Assembly (NCBI RefSeq): GCF_014897815.1
Contig: NZ_JABUZG010000053.1
Span: 62,001-126,000 of the forward strand
Origin: Psychrobacter sp. PG1
GTDB lineage: Bacteria; Pseudomonadota; Gammaproteobacteria; Pseudomonadales; Moraxellaceae
Direction of reading: 5' to 3'
Length of the DNA: 64,000 nucleotides
The notes beneath the pieces are model-generated. The model worked only from the letters and a program-made list of their open reading frames with translations, had not been told where the DNA came from and did not search any database. Position 1 is the stretch's first letter; each line of letters begins with the position of its first letter. Shown here piece by piece: positions 8,366 to 18,174 of the stretch. Made by a program: the position numbers and the translations under genes.

Positions 8366-10024
8366 TTACAACGCTGGAACCAGTAAGCTTTCGCCCGTCA
8401 TTTCAGCAGGCTGCTCAATATCCATCAGCGCCAAAATAGTCGGTGCGACATCGCTCAACTTACCACGACTACGTACTTGTAAGTTTTTTTCACCCACGTA
8501 AATGAGCGGTACATGCTCAGTGGTATGTTGAGTATGTACTTGACCGCTTTCGTAATCTTGCATCTGCTCACAGTTGCCATGATCTGCCGTGATAAGCATA
8601 TCACCGCCAGCAGCGCGTACCGCTGACTCAATACGGCCAACACAGACATCTAGTGCCTCTACTGCTTTTACAGCCGCATCAAAAATTCCCGTATGACCTA
8701 CCATATCACCATTGGCATAGTTGACAATTAACACGTCATATTTGCCTGATTCAATGGCAGCCACTAATTTATCGGTCACTTCAGGCGCACTCATCTCTGG
8801 TTTCAGATCATAAGTCGCCACATCTGGAGAGGGTACGAGAATACGTGTCTCGCCCTCATACTCTTCTTCACGACCACCGCTAAAGAAAAACGTCACATGC
8901 GCGTATTTTTCGGTTTCAGCGATACGCAGCTGAGTTTTACCATTGTTTTGCAAATATTCGCCAAGTGTATTGGTCAACGACGTGGGATAATAAGCAACGC
9001 TAGTTTTGGGATTGTCTGCTAAAACGTCAGAATATTTGGTCAGCATCACAAATGCCGCAAGTTTTGGCTGCTTATTGCGGGCAAACCCTGAAAACTCATG
9101 ATCTGGCAAGACAAAAGCTTGCGCCAGCTCACGGGCACGGTCAGCACGGAAGTTCATAAAAATAAGCGCGTCATTGTCATCAACGGTATAAGGCACTTCA
9201 TCACGGCCAATGACTACGGTCGGGTTAATAAATTCATCGGTTTCGCGTGCCTTATAAGCAGCTTGTACTGCGCCATCTGCACGCGTAGACAGACGATCGG
9301 CTTTACCTTCAGTGATAAGCTCATAGGCTTTTTGCACGCGATCCCAGCGATTGTCACGATCCATTGCATAATAGCGCCCAATGATACTGGCAATCTGTAC
9401 GCGGCCGCCTTCATAATGAGCATTAAGCTTATTGATATGATCCCGCAGACGATTAATATACTTATCTGCTGATTTAGGTGGGGTGTCGCGTCCGTCTAAA
9501 AAACAATGTACAAAGACATTTTTGGCGCCGTGCACTAACGCAGAGTGGCACATCGCTTCGATGTGATCTTGATGAGAGTGGACGCCACCATCTGACAGCA
9601 AACCCATGATATGGACGTTACCACCCAACTCGTTCGCGGCTTTAACCGCCTTGACTAAGGCTTCGTTTTTATAAAACTCACGATTGGCCACTTCACTTGA
9701 GATACGAGTCGAATCTTGATACAGAACGCGACCCGCGCCTAAGTTCATGTGCCCAACTTCTGAATTGCCAAACTGCCCATCTGGCAAACCAACATCTTCT
9801 CCAGAAGCCGATATCAATCCATGCGGATATTGCTGATAAATCCTATCCAAATTTGGCATATTGGCGGCAGCAATCGCATTATCCTTATCGTCTTCACGAT
9901 GCCCAAAACCATCTAATATCATTAAGACATGCGGCACTTTTTTATTTTGATCGCCATCCTGCTTGCTATTGAGCTGAGCCTGATTATCATCGATAAATGC
10001 TGATTGTTGCTGGGTATTGGTCAT
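8366..10024 (-). CDS. gpmI: 2,3-bisphosphoglycerate-independent phosphoglycerate mutase
   Basis: 552 aa. The metal site starts with LMILDGFG (D38) and the phospho-serine nucleophile is S88 in GNSEVGH; the C-terminal metal ligands appear in ADHGNCEQM and [10 protein letters not shown]. The enzyme interconverts 3- and 2-phosphoglycerate in glycolysis and gluconeogenesis using manganese. A good ribosome site (GAGGAG) precedes the ATG at 10024. The family is usually about 510-515 aa; here about 29 extra residues rich in Gln, Asn and Asp precede the core. Confidence 0.95.
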   Translation of the reverse strand: MTNTQQQSAFIDDNQAQLNSKQDGDQNKKVPHVLMILDGFGHREDDKDNAIAAANMPNLDRIYQQYPHGLISASGEDVGLPDGQFGNSEVGHMNLGAGRVLYQDSTRISSEVANREFYKNEALVKAVKAANELGGNVHIMGLLSDGGVHSHQDHIEAMCHSALVHGAKNVFVHCFLDGRDTPPKSADKYINRLRDHINKLNAHYEGGRVQIASIIGRYYAMDRDNRWDRVQKAYELITEGKADRLSTRADGAVQAAYKARETDEFINPTVVIGRDEVPYTVDDNDALIFMNFRADRARELAQAFVLPDHEFSGFARNKQPKLAAFVMLTKYSDVLADNPKTSVAYYPTSLTNTLGEYLQNNGKTQLRIAETEKYAHVTFFFSGGREEEYEGETRILVPSPDVATYDLKPEMSAPEVTDKLVAAIESGKYDVLIVNYANGDMVGHTGIFDAAVKAVEALDVCVGRIESAVRAAGGDMLITADHGNCEQMQDYESGQVHTQHTTEHVPLIYVGEKNLQVRSRGKLSDVAPTILALMDIEQPAEMTGESLLVPAL

Positions 10025-10278
10025 GGATTACCGCTCCTCAAGTGAATGAACGCCTATAATGCTATATTAGGATGTTTAAAGCCCTCTATATTAACACACA
10101 TCTTAAAATAGCTGAAAAATCGTCATTTTACGCCCACTCTTAAGCGTTTAAAGCATACTTATTTAAAGCATATCTATCAGTAGAAAAGGCGGTTAAAACT
10201 TAATAGCAATAATGCCACTCTCTAAATCTACGTATCAATCTGTAAATCATACTTGCAATCATTCAAACCATTCGTTAA

Positions 10279-10284
10279 TATAAT
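10279..10284 (+). promoter_or_regulatory. -10 box of the 6S RNA gene
   Basis: A perfect TATAAT lies 7 nt before the predicted RNA start. A TTGCAA at 10253-10258 could be the -35 element but its 20-nt spacing is too long, so only the -10 is proposed. Confidence 0.5.
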
Positions 10285-10289
10285 TATAT

Positions 10290-10476
10290 TCTGAAGTGTT
10301 GGCTAGTAGATGTTTATTCCCTGAGCCGATAATGCTTTACCAGGATGTGGTACCTATTGCTTCATTGTGTATGCCTGCACCGCTTGCGGTGTATCAGGAA
10401 ACCTGCAGAGGCAGTGACGCATCCGCCCTGAACTTCACGGTTCATGGGTCACCATCTTACAGCGGCACTTCGGTTG
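10290..10476 (+). ncRNA. ssrS: 6S RNA
   Basis: The sequence carries hallmarks of gammaproteobacterial 6S RNA. CCCTGAGCCGATAAT occurs near the 5' end, as in E. coli, and GAACTTCACGGTTCATGGGT followed by TTACAGCGGCA occurs near the 3' end. The ends pair as a closing stem (CTGAAGTG with CACTTCGG). The RNA mimics an open promoter and holds sigma-70 RNA polymerase in stationary phase. An open reading frame across it has no protein character. The usual neighbour, a 5-formyltetrahydrofolate cyclo-ligase gene, is absent; fxsA comes next on the other strand. Ends are approximate. Confidence 0.92.
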
Positions 10477-10554
10477 TTCTATTCGGTTAATTATTATCTT
10501 ATTTATATTCGGTAGGTTTACTTATCAACTCATAAAGACTTAGTAATAACCATT

Positions 10555-10590
10555 AAAAAGCCCCTTTTATCATTGATGAAAGGGGCTTTT
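10555..10590. terminator. Bidirectional terminator between 6S RNA and fxsA
   Basis: AAAAGCCCCTTT pairs with AAAGGGGCTTTT around an 11-nt loop, with A and T runs on the two sides. It lies 24 nt past the fxsA stop and 80 nt past the 6S RNA. Confidence 0.85.
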
Positions 10591-10613
10591 CTTATGCTTG
10601 CCTATTAATTTAA

Positions 10614-11234
10614 CTATTCATCATTAGCAGATTTGGTGATTTTTTTCACATCCTTGGGAATGGTTTTTGCTGTCCCATCAATCGTTGTATGCTGTTTAAA
10701 CCCATCGCCAAACGGGTTTTGTTGTTGACCGAACGGATTTTGATTATTCATACCACCAGCACCGCCGAATGGGTTTTGACCGCCCATGCCACCAAACGGA
10801 TTTTGTCCGCCGCCCATCTGTCCACCCATTTGCTTGGCCATCATTTCCATCATTTTTTGCTGATTATTCATGACATAATTATTAGCAAAGTCTTTGAGCT
10901 TCTTTTGCACGGGTGGCAATATCACCAATAATGCGAGCAAATCGCTCAGCACACCTGGAATGAGTAGCAAAATACCAGCCGCTGCCATGGCCACACTTTT
11001 CATCATGGTTGATTCTTGCGGACGCATTGATGGGTTCATCATGCCACCTGCTTTCATTTGCTGCGCCATTGGATTGAGGGCAGCCATCCCTTTACGCAAG
11101 AGGGAGATACCGATGACTGCGGCGATAATAAACCACATAAATACCCACCAACCACTCATAAACTGAGCAAGCAAATACCAAAGTAGCATTTCGATAATAA
11201 ACCAAACAATGGCAATACCAACTATCTGACCCAT
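10614..11234 (-). CDS. fxsA: FxsA-family membrane protein with NPFG repeats
   Basis: 206 aa from the ATG at 11234, chosen because AGGACGA precedes it and because MGQIVGIAIV then aligns with the start of the family; an ATG at 11282 would add 16 residues. Three hydrophobic segments lie at about 3-25, 29-46 and 82-107. FxsA is an inner-membrane protein whose overexpression relieves phage T7 exclusion by F plasmids; its normal job is unknown. The C-terminal tail is longer than usual and Gly/Gln/Met-rich, with four NPFG units at 145, 154, 166 and 173. The gene stands alone, facing the 6S RNA. Confidence 0.85.
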   Translation of the reverse strand: MGQIVGIAIVWFIIEMLLWYLLAQFMSGWWVFMWFIIAAVIGISLLRKGMAALNPMAQQMKAGGMMNPSMRPQESTMMKSVAMAAAGILLLIPGVLSDLLALLVILPPVQKKLKDFANNYVMNNQQKMMEMMAKQMGGQMGGGQNPFGGMGGQNPFGGAGGMNNQNPFGQQQNPFGDGFKQHTTIDGTAKTIPKDVKKITKSANDE

Positions 11235-11488
11235 AAAGTGTCGTCCTATAAAATAAAAACCAATAAATTGAGCGCCATGCAAATTAAGATGGCTAACATA
11301 TGATGTATATGGGGATTGATTGCTATACTATCAAACTTAAGGCTGATTTTTAAGCCATATAGTCGGTACAATATAATTTGGATACAAGGAAGATGAGCAA
11401 AAGCACTACGAGTAGTAGGCTGAGCGAGTCTGACACCGTATCCAACTTATATAGGATTGAAAATAAAATGTAAGCAAGATGGAATATT

Positions 11489-12073
11489 ATGGCAATTATT
11501 ATTGGAATTGATCCTGGTTCGCGCATGACCGGTTATGGCATCGTCCAACAGACGGGCGACAAACTCACCTATATCGATGCAGGTACCATACGTACCGACA
11601 CCAAAGAGATGCCTGAACGTCTAAAGCGCATCTTTAATGGCTTAACGCGCATCACACAGCATCATTTGAAATATGCTGATGAGCCTATCTATACGGCTAT
11701 TGAGCAAGTGTTTATGGCAGAAAACCCTGACTCAGCGTTGAAACTTGGGCAAGCGCGAGGTGCTGCTATTGCCGCCATGGTTGCTCTAGATTTAGAAGTA
11801 TCGGAATATACCGCGCGCCAGATTAAGCAAGCCGTTTGCGGTTATGGCGCAGCGGCAAAAGAGCAAGTGCAAGAGATGGTCTGCCGTATACTATCTTTGG
11901 ATGTCGTGCCGCAACAAGATGCCGCCGATGGTCTTGCCTGCGCCATCTGTCATGCGCATTCAAGCCATTCCATGAATAAATTAATATTAAACAGTGCCAT
12001 GCGTGGGCGCGGTGCGTCTAAGAAAAAAGGTCGCTGGCGTTTAACAGAAGAAGATCTGGGGAACTTGCGTTAA
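11489..12073 (+). CDS. ruvC: Crossover junction endodeoxyribonuclease RuvC
   Basis: 194 aa. [12 protein letters not shown] at the start holds catalytic D8; E72 in AIEQVF and the acidic cluster in QQDAADGLA supply the other metal ligands. RuvC resolves Holliday junctions together with RuvAB; ruvA and ruvB are not next to it here. The family is about 170-175 aa; the extra residues are a basic C-terminal tail (KKKGRWR). The ATG follows a weak ribosome site. Confidence 0.93.
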   Translation: MAIIIGIDPGSRMTGYGIVQQTGDKLTYIDAGTIRTDTKEMPERLKRIFNGLTRITQHHLKYADEPIYTAIEQVFMAENPDSALKLGQARGAAIAAMVALDLEVSEYTARQIKQAVCGYGAAAKEQVQEMVCRILSLDVVPQQDAADGLACAICHAHSSHSMNKLILNSAMRGRGASKKKGRWRLTEEDLGNLR

Positions 12074-12095
12074 GAACGCTTATAACACAAGCATA

Positions 12096-12126
12096 AAAAA
12101 CACGCGTTCGAATGCCGCGTGTTTTT
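12096..12126. terminator. Bidirectional terminator, ruvC / META lipoprotein
   Basis: AAAAACACGCG and its exact complement surround a 9-nt loop, 23 nt past the ruvC stop codon and 77 nt past the stop of the convergent gene. Confidence 0.85.
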
Positions 12127-12202
12127 CGAACTGTCTAAGTTATTTACACTATCGTTTTGCTATAAAATCGCTTTACTATAAAAATGCAACGGCTTAAACC
12201 GA

Positions 12203-13192
12203 CTACTCTGCGACGGCACTTTCAATCACTGCATCCAACACATAAGCATATTCTTCGCCTTCTATACTATTGCTATCGTCACTGTCTAATGGGTAACGCT
12301 GCAGACGTAATACTTCATCATGCATGCCATCATGCTGATAACCATCGATTTCACCCGTAAAGACTGCCCACTTACCTTCGCTCGTTTTAATACCTTGGTC
12401 ATCATAGGTAATGGGTTTCACTTGTAGACACATCTCAGAGCCATTATCGGTGCAAGGTATCATTTTCGAGCTTACTGCCCAAAATACGGTCTCACCTTTA
12501 CTATTATACTTGGCTTGTGAGGTAAGCCTACCTTCCCAAATCAACGTTGCTCCGACACTAGTAACTTGGGTTAATATTGGCTTATCACTCTTGAGACTAT
12601 CATCCTGAGAGTTATTGTCTTTAGCGTCGCCATCTTTGGTACTGTTAGCTTTCATTAATGTTAACTGGCTTTCACCTTGCATCAGCTGATTTAAACTATT
12701 TTCAGCCTTATCAAGCTCGCCACAAGACATTTTCGTACTCATACCCTCTTCAATAGTCAAAGTATGACCTTGCAATTGGTAGCCGGCGCTCATGGTATTA
12801 CAGCCAACGCTATAACTTAACGTATTCTCACCTTGGTATTGATTAAAAGACAAGCGCACTTGGTCTTTAATATCCGTCAGCATGTTTAATGGCTGTGCGC
12901 CTTTATCCGTTACAGACATCAATGTCCAACGATAACGTGAAAGATTGGCAATCATTTTCTCTTCATCGCTCATCTTATCCATCTGAGTCTCATCCGTTAC
13001 TGCATCAGCATTCATATCTATGCCATCATCATTTATTGCATCAGCGCTTGTCTGAGTGCCTTCTTGTACGTCACTTTCATTGGGTAAAGAGGCATCTTGG
13101 CAGGCACTTAAAAAAACACTTAGTGCCAACAAACTTGGTAGTAAAGTGAATCGAATTGGCCGTTTTTTAACAGATGAGGTCATAGCAGTCAT
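12203..13192 (-). CDS. META-domain lipoprotein (HslJ-like)
   Basis: 329 aa. The N-terminus has KKR, a hydrophobic stretch and a lipobox LSAC with C31, so it should be a lipoprotein. After an acidic linker (35-85) comes a META domain (about 88-195; WTLMSV, VGCNTMSAGYQLQG, SCGE), the fold of the heat-shock protein HslJ. The C-terminal part (about 215-325) resembles the COG3650-type domain often found with META (IPCTDNG, VFTGEIDGY). Function is unknown; HslJ has been linked to novobiocin tolerance. A second ATG at 13183 is better spaced from AAGG and may be the real start. Confidence 0.75.
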   Translation of the reverse strand: MTAMTSSVKKRPIRFTLLPSLLALSVFLSACQDASLPNESDVQEGTQTSADAINDDGIDMNADAVTDETQMDKMSDEEKMIANLSRYRWTLMSVTDKGAQPLNMLTDIKDQVRLSFNQYQGENTLSYSVGCNTMSAGYQLQGHTLTIEEGMSTKMSCGELDKAENSLNQLMQGESQLTLMKANSTKDGDAKDNNSQDDSLKSDKPILTQVTSVGATLIWEGRLTSQAKYNSKGETVFWAVSSKMIPCTDNGSEMCLQVKPITYDDQGIKTSEGKWAVFTGEIDGYQHDGMHDEVLRLQRYPLDSDDSNSIEGEEYAYVLDAVIESAVAE

Positions 13193-13477
13193 ACCTTGTG
13201 GTTATCCCTTTTTTAAGTCAAAGTATTTAAAAAATCAGGTTAAATATTTAACAATAAGGGGCTGATGATATCCACTTAATTAAAGCGTCACAATTCACCA
13301 CTATAGCGCCGTTGATTACCATGGTTGTAACAAAGTGTTTATTTTTATGGATTCATCGTAACTGCTATTTTAATATTTAAAAGTACTACAAAAAATCAAT
13401 GGTCTCAGATAATCGAAAATTTCCTCAATTATTCAAGACCATCAATGATGTCACCTTTTTAATTTTTCGCGCTAGTC

Positions 13478-14140
13478 TTACTCGTTTGTATGAGCAATTT
13501 TGGCTTTTGCCATATTTTTAATACTGAAACGCTCATTCATCATTTGATAAAAACGCGCAAGATTTTCGCCCTGCTCATTCGGATTTACGTTAAGGACTTT
13601 ACCAAAATCCAAACCGAGATATAGGACGATATCAGCAAAGCTTAATTGTTCACCGACCAAATACTCACGACCTTCTAAAATATTTTCAAAATAAGCAAGG
13701 GCTTTAACAGCTCGTGCAACAGATGGCGCGACAAACTCTGGGACTTGCTCAACGCGTTGGGCTTTGGACGGATGGCTGTGCTGGAAAGCCAGCATAAAGT
13801 TATATAATACCTCAAACTCAGCAATGCGGCGCATAGCGCACACTTGCGCACGTTGTATCACATCATTCCCCATCACCGAGCGCTCACCATAGACACGGTC
13901 GAGATACTCACATACAGCCTGCGAATCATTGAGTACCGTGCCATCACCTAGTGTTAGAACTGGCACGGTCTGCATTGGATTTATTTTGGTGAACTCGTCT
14001 GACATTTGCTCATTGGCAGCAAAATCAATGTCAATCACGTCCACATCATCCATATCATCGACATCGATACCTTTTGATGCTAACAAAATAAGGGCTTTAC
14101 GTGGATTGGGTGCAGTACGGGTGACGTATAGTTTTTTCAT
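13478..14140 (-). CDS. Glutathione S-transferase family protein
   Basis: 220 aa. The thioredoxin-like N-terminal domain (1-85) carries MQTVPVL with the cis-proline and the glutathione-contact pair in NDSQAVCEYLD; the all-helical C-terminal domain carries LSFADIVLYL. No catalytic Ser or Cys is obvious in the TRTAPNPRK loop, so S10 or T8 is a guess. A strong AAGGAG precedes the start at 14140. The substrate cannot be told from sequence. It lies near the peroxiredoxin gene on the same strand but with its own spacing. Confidence 0.8.
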   Translation of the reverse strand: MKKLYVTRTAPNPRKALILLASKGIDVDDMDDVDVIDIDFAANEQMSDEFTKINPMQTVPVLTLGDGTVLNDSQAVCEYLDRVYGERSVMGNDVIQRAQVCAMRRIAEFEVLYNFMLAFQHSHPSKAQRVEQVPEFVAPSVARAVKALAYFENILEGREYLVGEQLSFADIVLYLGLDFGKVLNVNPNEQGENLARFYQMMNERFSIKNMAKAKIAHTNE

Positions 14141-14317
14141 AGCAAACTCCTTGTAAGATTGGACAAAAGCGACTCAACGCTATCTGGTTTTATTATGGTT
14201 ATTACGCTGTTGATGATAGATAAAGACTGGCCATCCTTTATACAACAGTTATATCCTACTCTGCTCATCATAGCAAAGCCTTATTAGGCTTGCTTTTTTG
14301 ATCAGAGACTAAACAAC

Positions 14318-14349
14318 AAAAAGCCCCACAACGTTACGTCATGAGGCTT
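14318..14349 (-). terminator. Probable terminator after the peroxiredoxin gene
   Basis: AAGCC-C-CA pairs with TG-A-GGCTT with one mismatch, followed by a T run on the reverse strand, just past the stop at 14375. Confidence 0.55.
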
Positions 14350-14374
14350 CATTTCATTCATCCAATCATGCTAC

Positions 14375-15013
14375 TTATTTATTTGGTGCAGGCGTGGTAC
14401 GTAAATAAGGCTTAATTTCTGTATAACCTTTAGGGTATTTAGCCGTAATATCTTCGTTTTTGACACTTGGTGGAATGATGACATCATCACCGTCTTTCCA
14501 GTCAACTGGCGTCGCAATGTTATATTCATCAGACAGTTGCAAAGCATCAATGACACGGATAATCTCATCAAAATTACGACCACAGCTTGCAGGATAAGTC
14601 AGCGTTAAGCGGATTTTTTTATTTGGATCAATAATGAAGACACTGCGTACCGTATGCGTGCTATCTGCATTTGGATGCATCATGTCGTATAGCTCAGCGA
14701 CTTCTTTGTTCGGATCAGCAATGATTGGAAAATTTAGCTCAGTACCTTGAGTCTCACCAATATCTTTTGCCCACGCATGATGGTCATCGATACCATCAAC
14801 AGAGATACAGATTGGCTTGACACCACGCTTTTGAAATTCGCCATTCAGTGCCGCAGCACGACCAAGCTCAGTAGTACATACTGGCGTAAAATCAGCTGGA
14901 TGGGAGAAAAAAACGACCCAATTATCGCCTGCCCACTCGTGAAAATTGATATTACCCTCTGTGGTTGCAGCGTCAAAATTCGGTGCGGTATCGCCTAAAC
15001 GTAAATGTGCCAT
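14375..15013 (-). CDS. 1-Cys type peroxiredoxin (Prx6 subfamily)
   Basis: 212 aa from the ATG at 15013, chosen because AAGGAA stands just upstream; an in-frame ATG at 15046 would add 11 residues. The peroxidatic cysteine is C46 in FTPVCTTELG and the C-terminal extension (from about 160) has the Prx6 pattern (PVDWKDGDDVIIPP, FPKGY-like YPKGYTEIKPYLR). These cytoplasmic enzymes reduce peroxides. No reductase partner is adjacent, though glutaredoxin and GST genes occur nearby. Confidence 0.92.
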   Translation of the reverse strand: MAHLRLGDTAPNFDAATTEGNINFHEWAGDNWVVFFSHPADFTPVCTTELGRAAALNGEFQKRGVKPICISVDGIDDHHAWAKDIGETQGTELNFPIIADPNKEVAELYDMMHPNADSTHTVRSVFIIDPNKKIRLTLTYPASCGRNFDEIIRVIDALQLSDEYNIATPVDWKDGDDVIIPPSVKNEDITAKYPKGYTEIKPYLRTTPAPNK

Positions 15014-15253
15014 GCTTAATTCCTTAGCTATGTTAGTGATGAGCACTAATATCCAAAGATATTCACGTGCTCTATTATTATCAACGTACTTCTTATTATC
15101 AATGTGCCCTGTCAGATATTACACAATAACTCAAAGCACGTCAGCAAAAATTCTATTTTATCTTAGCAAACTGGTTATGACTGTCTTGTGAAGGATTGTA
15201 ATGCGGTTATTCTGTTTATTACTAGGTAACTTAGCATACACTTAGCGAATGAA

Positions 15254-16015
15254 TCAAATCACCATTCCAGAATCCCATAAACAAAAATCACCGAATTTAC
15301 CTTTTTTACTAGTACCACCTGCTGCACGCCCAGCATCTGTTAGTGTAAGTTCACCTTCTTGCTCTTGTAAATATCCCGCTGCAAGCAACTTATCATTTAA
15401 CTCTTGTGTCTTAAAACCCAACTCTTTGGCAAGCTTCGCCGTCGTTAATTTAGAGTAATTAGGCGTTGCCGCTTCTGTAGCAGTAGGTGCGACCGTTGTC
15501 TTAGCATTATTGCTGGGCATTGTATGACTGGCAGTAGCAGTATTATCAGTCCTACCATCAGATTCAGTCACTTTTTCAAGCGACATGCGCACTTCATCGC
15601 TGATACGAATAATGCGCTGTGCCTCCTCATAAGTATCGGCATATAGTTTGGCATCTTCATTACGATAAATCAGCACGCCCATTTCATTATTATTGACTTG
15701 GCTAAATTCATAAAGGTTCAAACTGGTAATGATGCATTCGTTTTCATTGAGGTAGCACTTCGCATGCAAATTTTTGCAAAAGCTGGTACGAATAAAGGTC
15801 AGGTTTTTAAGCCAGTTTATCTCTTCTGGGTGTAAATCATTCTTGCCATAAACGATTCTAATATCAATTTTGAGACGATTACGATCTTCTAGCAACTCTT
15901 TAATACGCTCATTCAGCTTTAGATAGGGACTGATGATAATCAACCTATCAGACGCATTTTTAATCAATTCTTCTAAATGGTAAGTCGTGCCACTACTGTT
16001 TAAAAATTTTGCCAT
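15254..16015 (-). CDS. PLD-like (HKD-fold) protein with C-terminal helix-turn-helix-like domain
   Basis: 253 aa from the ATG at 16015, preceded by GAGG; an ATG at 16063 would add 16 residues. The N-terminal half is a phospholipase D-like fold with a single HxK motif: H84 and K86 in NLHAKCYL, then SLN at 98-100. The usual Asp of the HKD motif is replaced by Glu/Asn. After a Thr/Ala-rich linker (165-195) the C-terminus (about 200-245; KLAKELGFKTQELNDKL, LTDAGRAAGG) looks like the small winged-helix domain of phage antirepressors. Single-HKD proteins of this type include nucleases that work as dimers. Its biological role is not known. Confidence 0.7.
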   Translation of the reverse strand: MAKFLNSSGTTYHLEELIKNASDRLIIISPYLKLNERIKELLEDRNRLKIDIRIVYGKNDLHPEEINWLKNLTFIRTSFCKNLHAKCYLNENECIITSLNLYEFSQVNNNEMGVLIYRNEDAKLYADTYEEAQRIIRISDEVRMSLEKVTESDGRTDNTATASHTMPSNNAKTTVAPTATEAATPNYSKLTTAKLAKELGFKTQELNDKLLAAGYLQEQEGELTLTDAGRAAGGTSKKGKFGDFCLWDSGMVI

Positions 16016-16061
16016 TATTATTTCCTCAAATCTTACGATCAATCCCTTTATAATCATGCAC

Positions 16062-16095
16062 AAAAAAGCCCATCCCTAGCGTACTAGAAATGGGC
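16062..16095 (-). terminator. Terminator after glnS
   Basis: GCCCAT (16068-16073) pairs with ATGGGC (16090-16095); six T residues follow on the reverse strand. It lies 67 nt past the glnS stop and upstream of the PLD-like gene. Confidence 0.7.
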
Positions 16096-16161
16096 AAGCT
16101 TGAAAACCACTATTGTTCAGTAATTTTTCAGATAAATACTAATGCCGCTGATAGTGTTACA

Positions 16162-17901
16162 TTAAGCTGGCTTATAGCTGTCACGCAAGCTCACGATTTG
16201 GTTGAATATCGGTTTATCAGTGCTGTGGTCTTCGCTATCAGAGATAAAGTAACCTTCACGCTCAAACTGGAAGCGTGTGCCAGCATCCGCATTTGCCAAT
16301 GACGGTTCAACTACAGCATTGAGTTCAGTCAACGAGTCAGGATTTAATGCTTGATGGACGTCAGCGACGCCACTTGGGTCTTCGACACTAAATAACTGCT
16401 CATACATGCGCACCGTTGCTGGGATGCCTTGGCTAGCTGATACCCAATGAATCACGCCTTTAACCTTACGACCTTCAGGATTTTGACCCAAAGTCGCCGG
16501 ATCAATCGTCGCTTTTAGTTCAACGACATTACCTGCGTCATCTAGTACATGTTCGGTCACTGCCAACACATAGGTGTTACGCAGACGAATTTCTGGCTTT
16601 TCTGGTGATAGACGCTTATAACCTGCTGGCGGCTCAATTTCGTAATCGCCTTGATCGATATAGAGAGTCTCAGTGAATGGAATCTCACGCTCACCCATGT
16701 CGACATTAGGATGTTTTGGCTGCGTGAGCCATAAGGTTTGCGAAGCATCATCAAAGCGAGCGTTGACGCTGTCCGCTTTTTGCGATTCCCAACTGCTGAC
16801 CGCTTCGGCAAAGTTGGTAATGATCACTTTTAATGGCTTAAGCACTGCCATACCACGACCTGTGGTCGTCTCTAATGATTGGCGAATACTAAATTCTAAT
16901 AAGCGAAAGTCAACGACGCTGTCTACTTTGGTTACACCAACACGCTCACAGAAATCACGTAAACCCTCTGGTGTGTAACCACGGCGACGCATGCCAGCGA
17001 TCGTCGGCATACGCGGATCATCCCAACCACTAACGATATTTTCGTCAACCAACTGTTTAAGCTTACGCTTGCTGGTCAAGGTATGATCGACATTTAAGCG
17101 GCTAAATTCATACTGGTGCGGTGGTACATCAAAGCCAATTTTGTCAATGACCCAATCATAAAATGGACGATGATCTTCAAATTCCAGCGTACACAATGAA
17201 TGGGTAATGCCTTCGAGTGCATCAGAGAGCGGGTGGGCAAAATCATACATCGGATAGATACACCATTTATCACCCGTTTGGTGATGCGCTTGATGCATGA
17301 CGCGATAGATGACAGGGTCACGCATATTCATGTTTGGGCTTGCCATATCAATCTTGGCGCGCAACACGGCTTTGCCTTCAGTATATTTGCCTTCTTTCAT
17401 GTCATTAAAGAGGCTCAAGTTTTCTTCAACACTGGCAGAACGATGTGGTGACGCTGTGCCTGCCTCATTGAATGAGCCTCGGTTTTCTTTAATTTGCTCA
17501 GGTGACTGCAAGTCTACATAAGCATCACCCTGTTTAATCAACTGCAAAGCCCACGCATACAACTGGTCAAAGTAGCCTGACGCATGGTGCGCCTCTCCTG
17601 CCCACTCAAATCCAAGCCATTTCACATCGTTCTCGATGTTGTCGATGAAATCTTGTTTTTCTGCGGTAGGGTTAGTGTCATCAAAACGCAGGTTACAAAC
17701 ACCACCAAACTCTTCGGCCACGCCAAAGTTTAGGCAGATAGATTTTACATGCCCCAAGTGCAAGTAGCCGTTTGGCTCTGGCGGAAAGCGCGTCACGATT
17801 TGTGGGTATTTTTGCGCCTTGACATCGTCACGAATGATATTGCGAATAAAATCGTTTTTTTGTTCGTCTTTTTGTGCATTGTTGCTTGAGTGCTCACTCA
17901 T
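16162..17901 (-). CDS. glnS: Glutaminyl-tRNA synthetase
   Basis: 579 aa class I synthetase. The ATP-binding motifs are PPEPNGYLHLGH (about 41-52, the HIGH signature) and LTSKRKL (the KMSKS counterpart). The anticodon-binding beta barrels follow to the C-terminus. A ribosome site AGGAG precedes the ATG at 17901. The length is close to E. coli GlnS (554 aa). It charges tRNA-Gln directly in the cytoplasm. Confidence 0.96.
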   Translation of the reverse strand: MSEHSSNNAQKDEQKNDFIRNIIRDDVKAQKYPQIVTRFPPEPNGYLHLGHVKSICLNFGVAEEFGGVCNLRFDDTNPTAEKQDFIDNIENDVKWLGFEWAGEAHHASGYFDQLYAWALQLIKQGDAYVDLQSPEQIKENRGSFNEAGTASPHRSASVEENLSLFNDMKEGKYTEGKAVLRAKIDMASPNMNMRDPVIYRVMHQAHHQTGDKWCIYPMYDFAHPLSDALEGITHSLCTLEFEDHRPFYDWVIDKIGFDVPPHQYEFSRLNVDHTLTSKRKLKQLVDENIVSGWDDPRMPTIAGMRRRGYTPEGLRDFCERVGVTKVDSVVDFRLLEFSIRQSLETTTGRGMAVLKPLKVIITNFAEAVSSWESQKADSVNARFDDASQTLWLTQPKHPNVDMGEREIPFTETLYIDQGDYEIEPPAGYKRLSPEKPEIRLRNTYVLAVTEHVLDDAGNVVELKATIDPATLGQNPEGRKVKGVIHWVSASQGIPATVRMYEQLFSVEDPSGVADVHQALNPDSLTELNAVVEPSLANADAGTRFQFEREGYFISDSEDHSTDKPIFNQIVSLRDSYKPA

Positions 17902-18174
17902 CGGGCATTGCTCCTAACGCAAATTGTCAGTTCATGCTACGTGCCATCACGCAGCATGGAAAATTCAAACCAAATCATTAAAAACAAGTTATTAAAAATG
18001 ATAATAAAAAGCTAAAGTTGCGTTATTCTATCAGCTTTTGCGAACGCATTAACAGCCTGATACATGACACGAGATAAAAAAGCCGTTAGACTAGCCATAA
18101 CTTTTTAACCACCAACTTTTTAGCCACCACTTAACAGCGTCATTTTAGGCGCTGCAATCAAAGAGGAATATCAC

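Noticed and set aside
10296-10490. Open frame of 64 codons
   Set aside because: It coincides with 6S RNA, has no ribosome site and no protein features.
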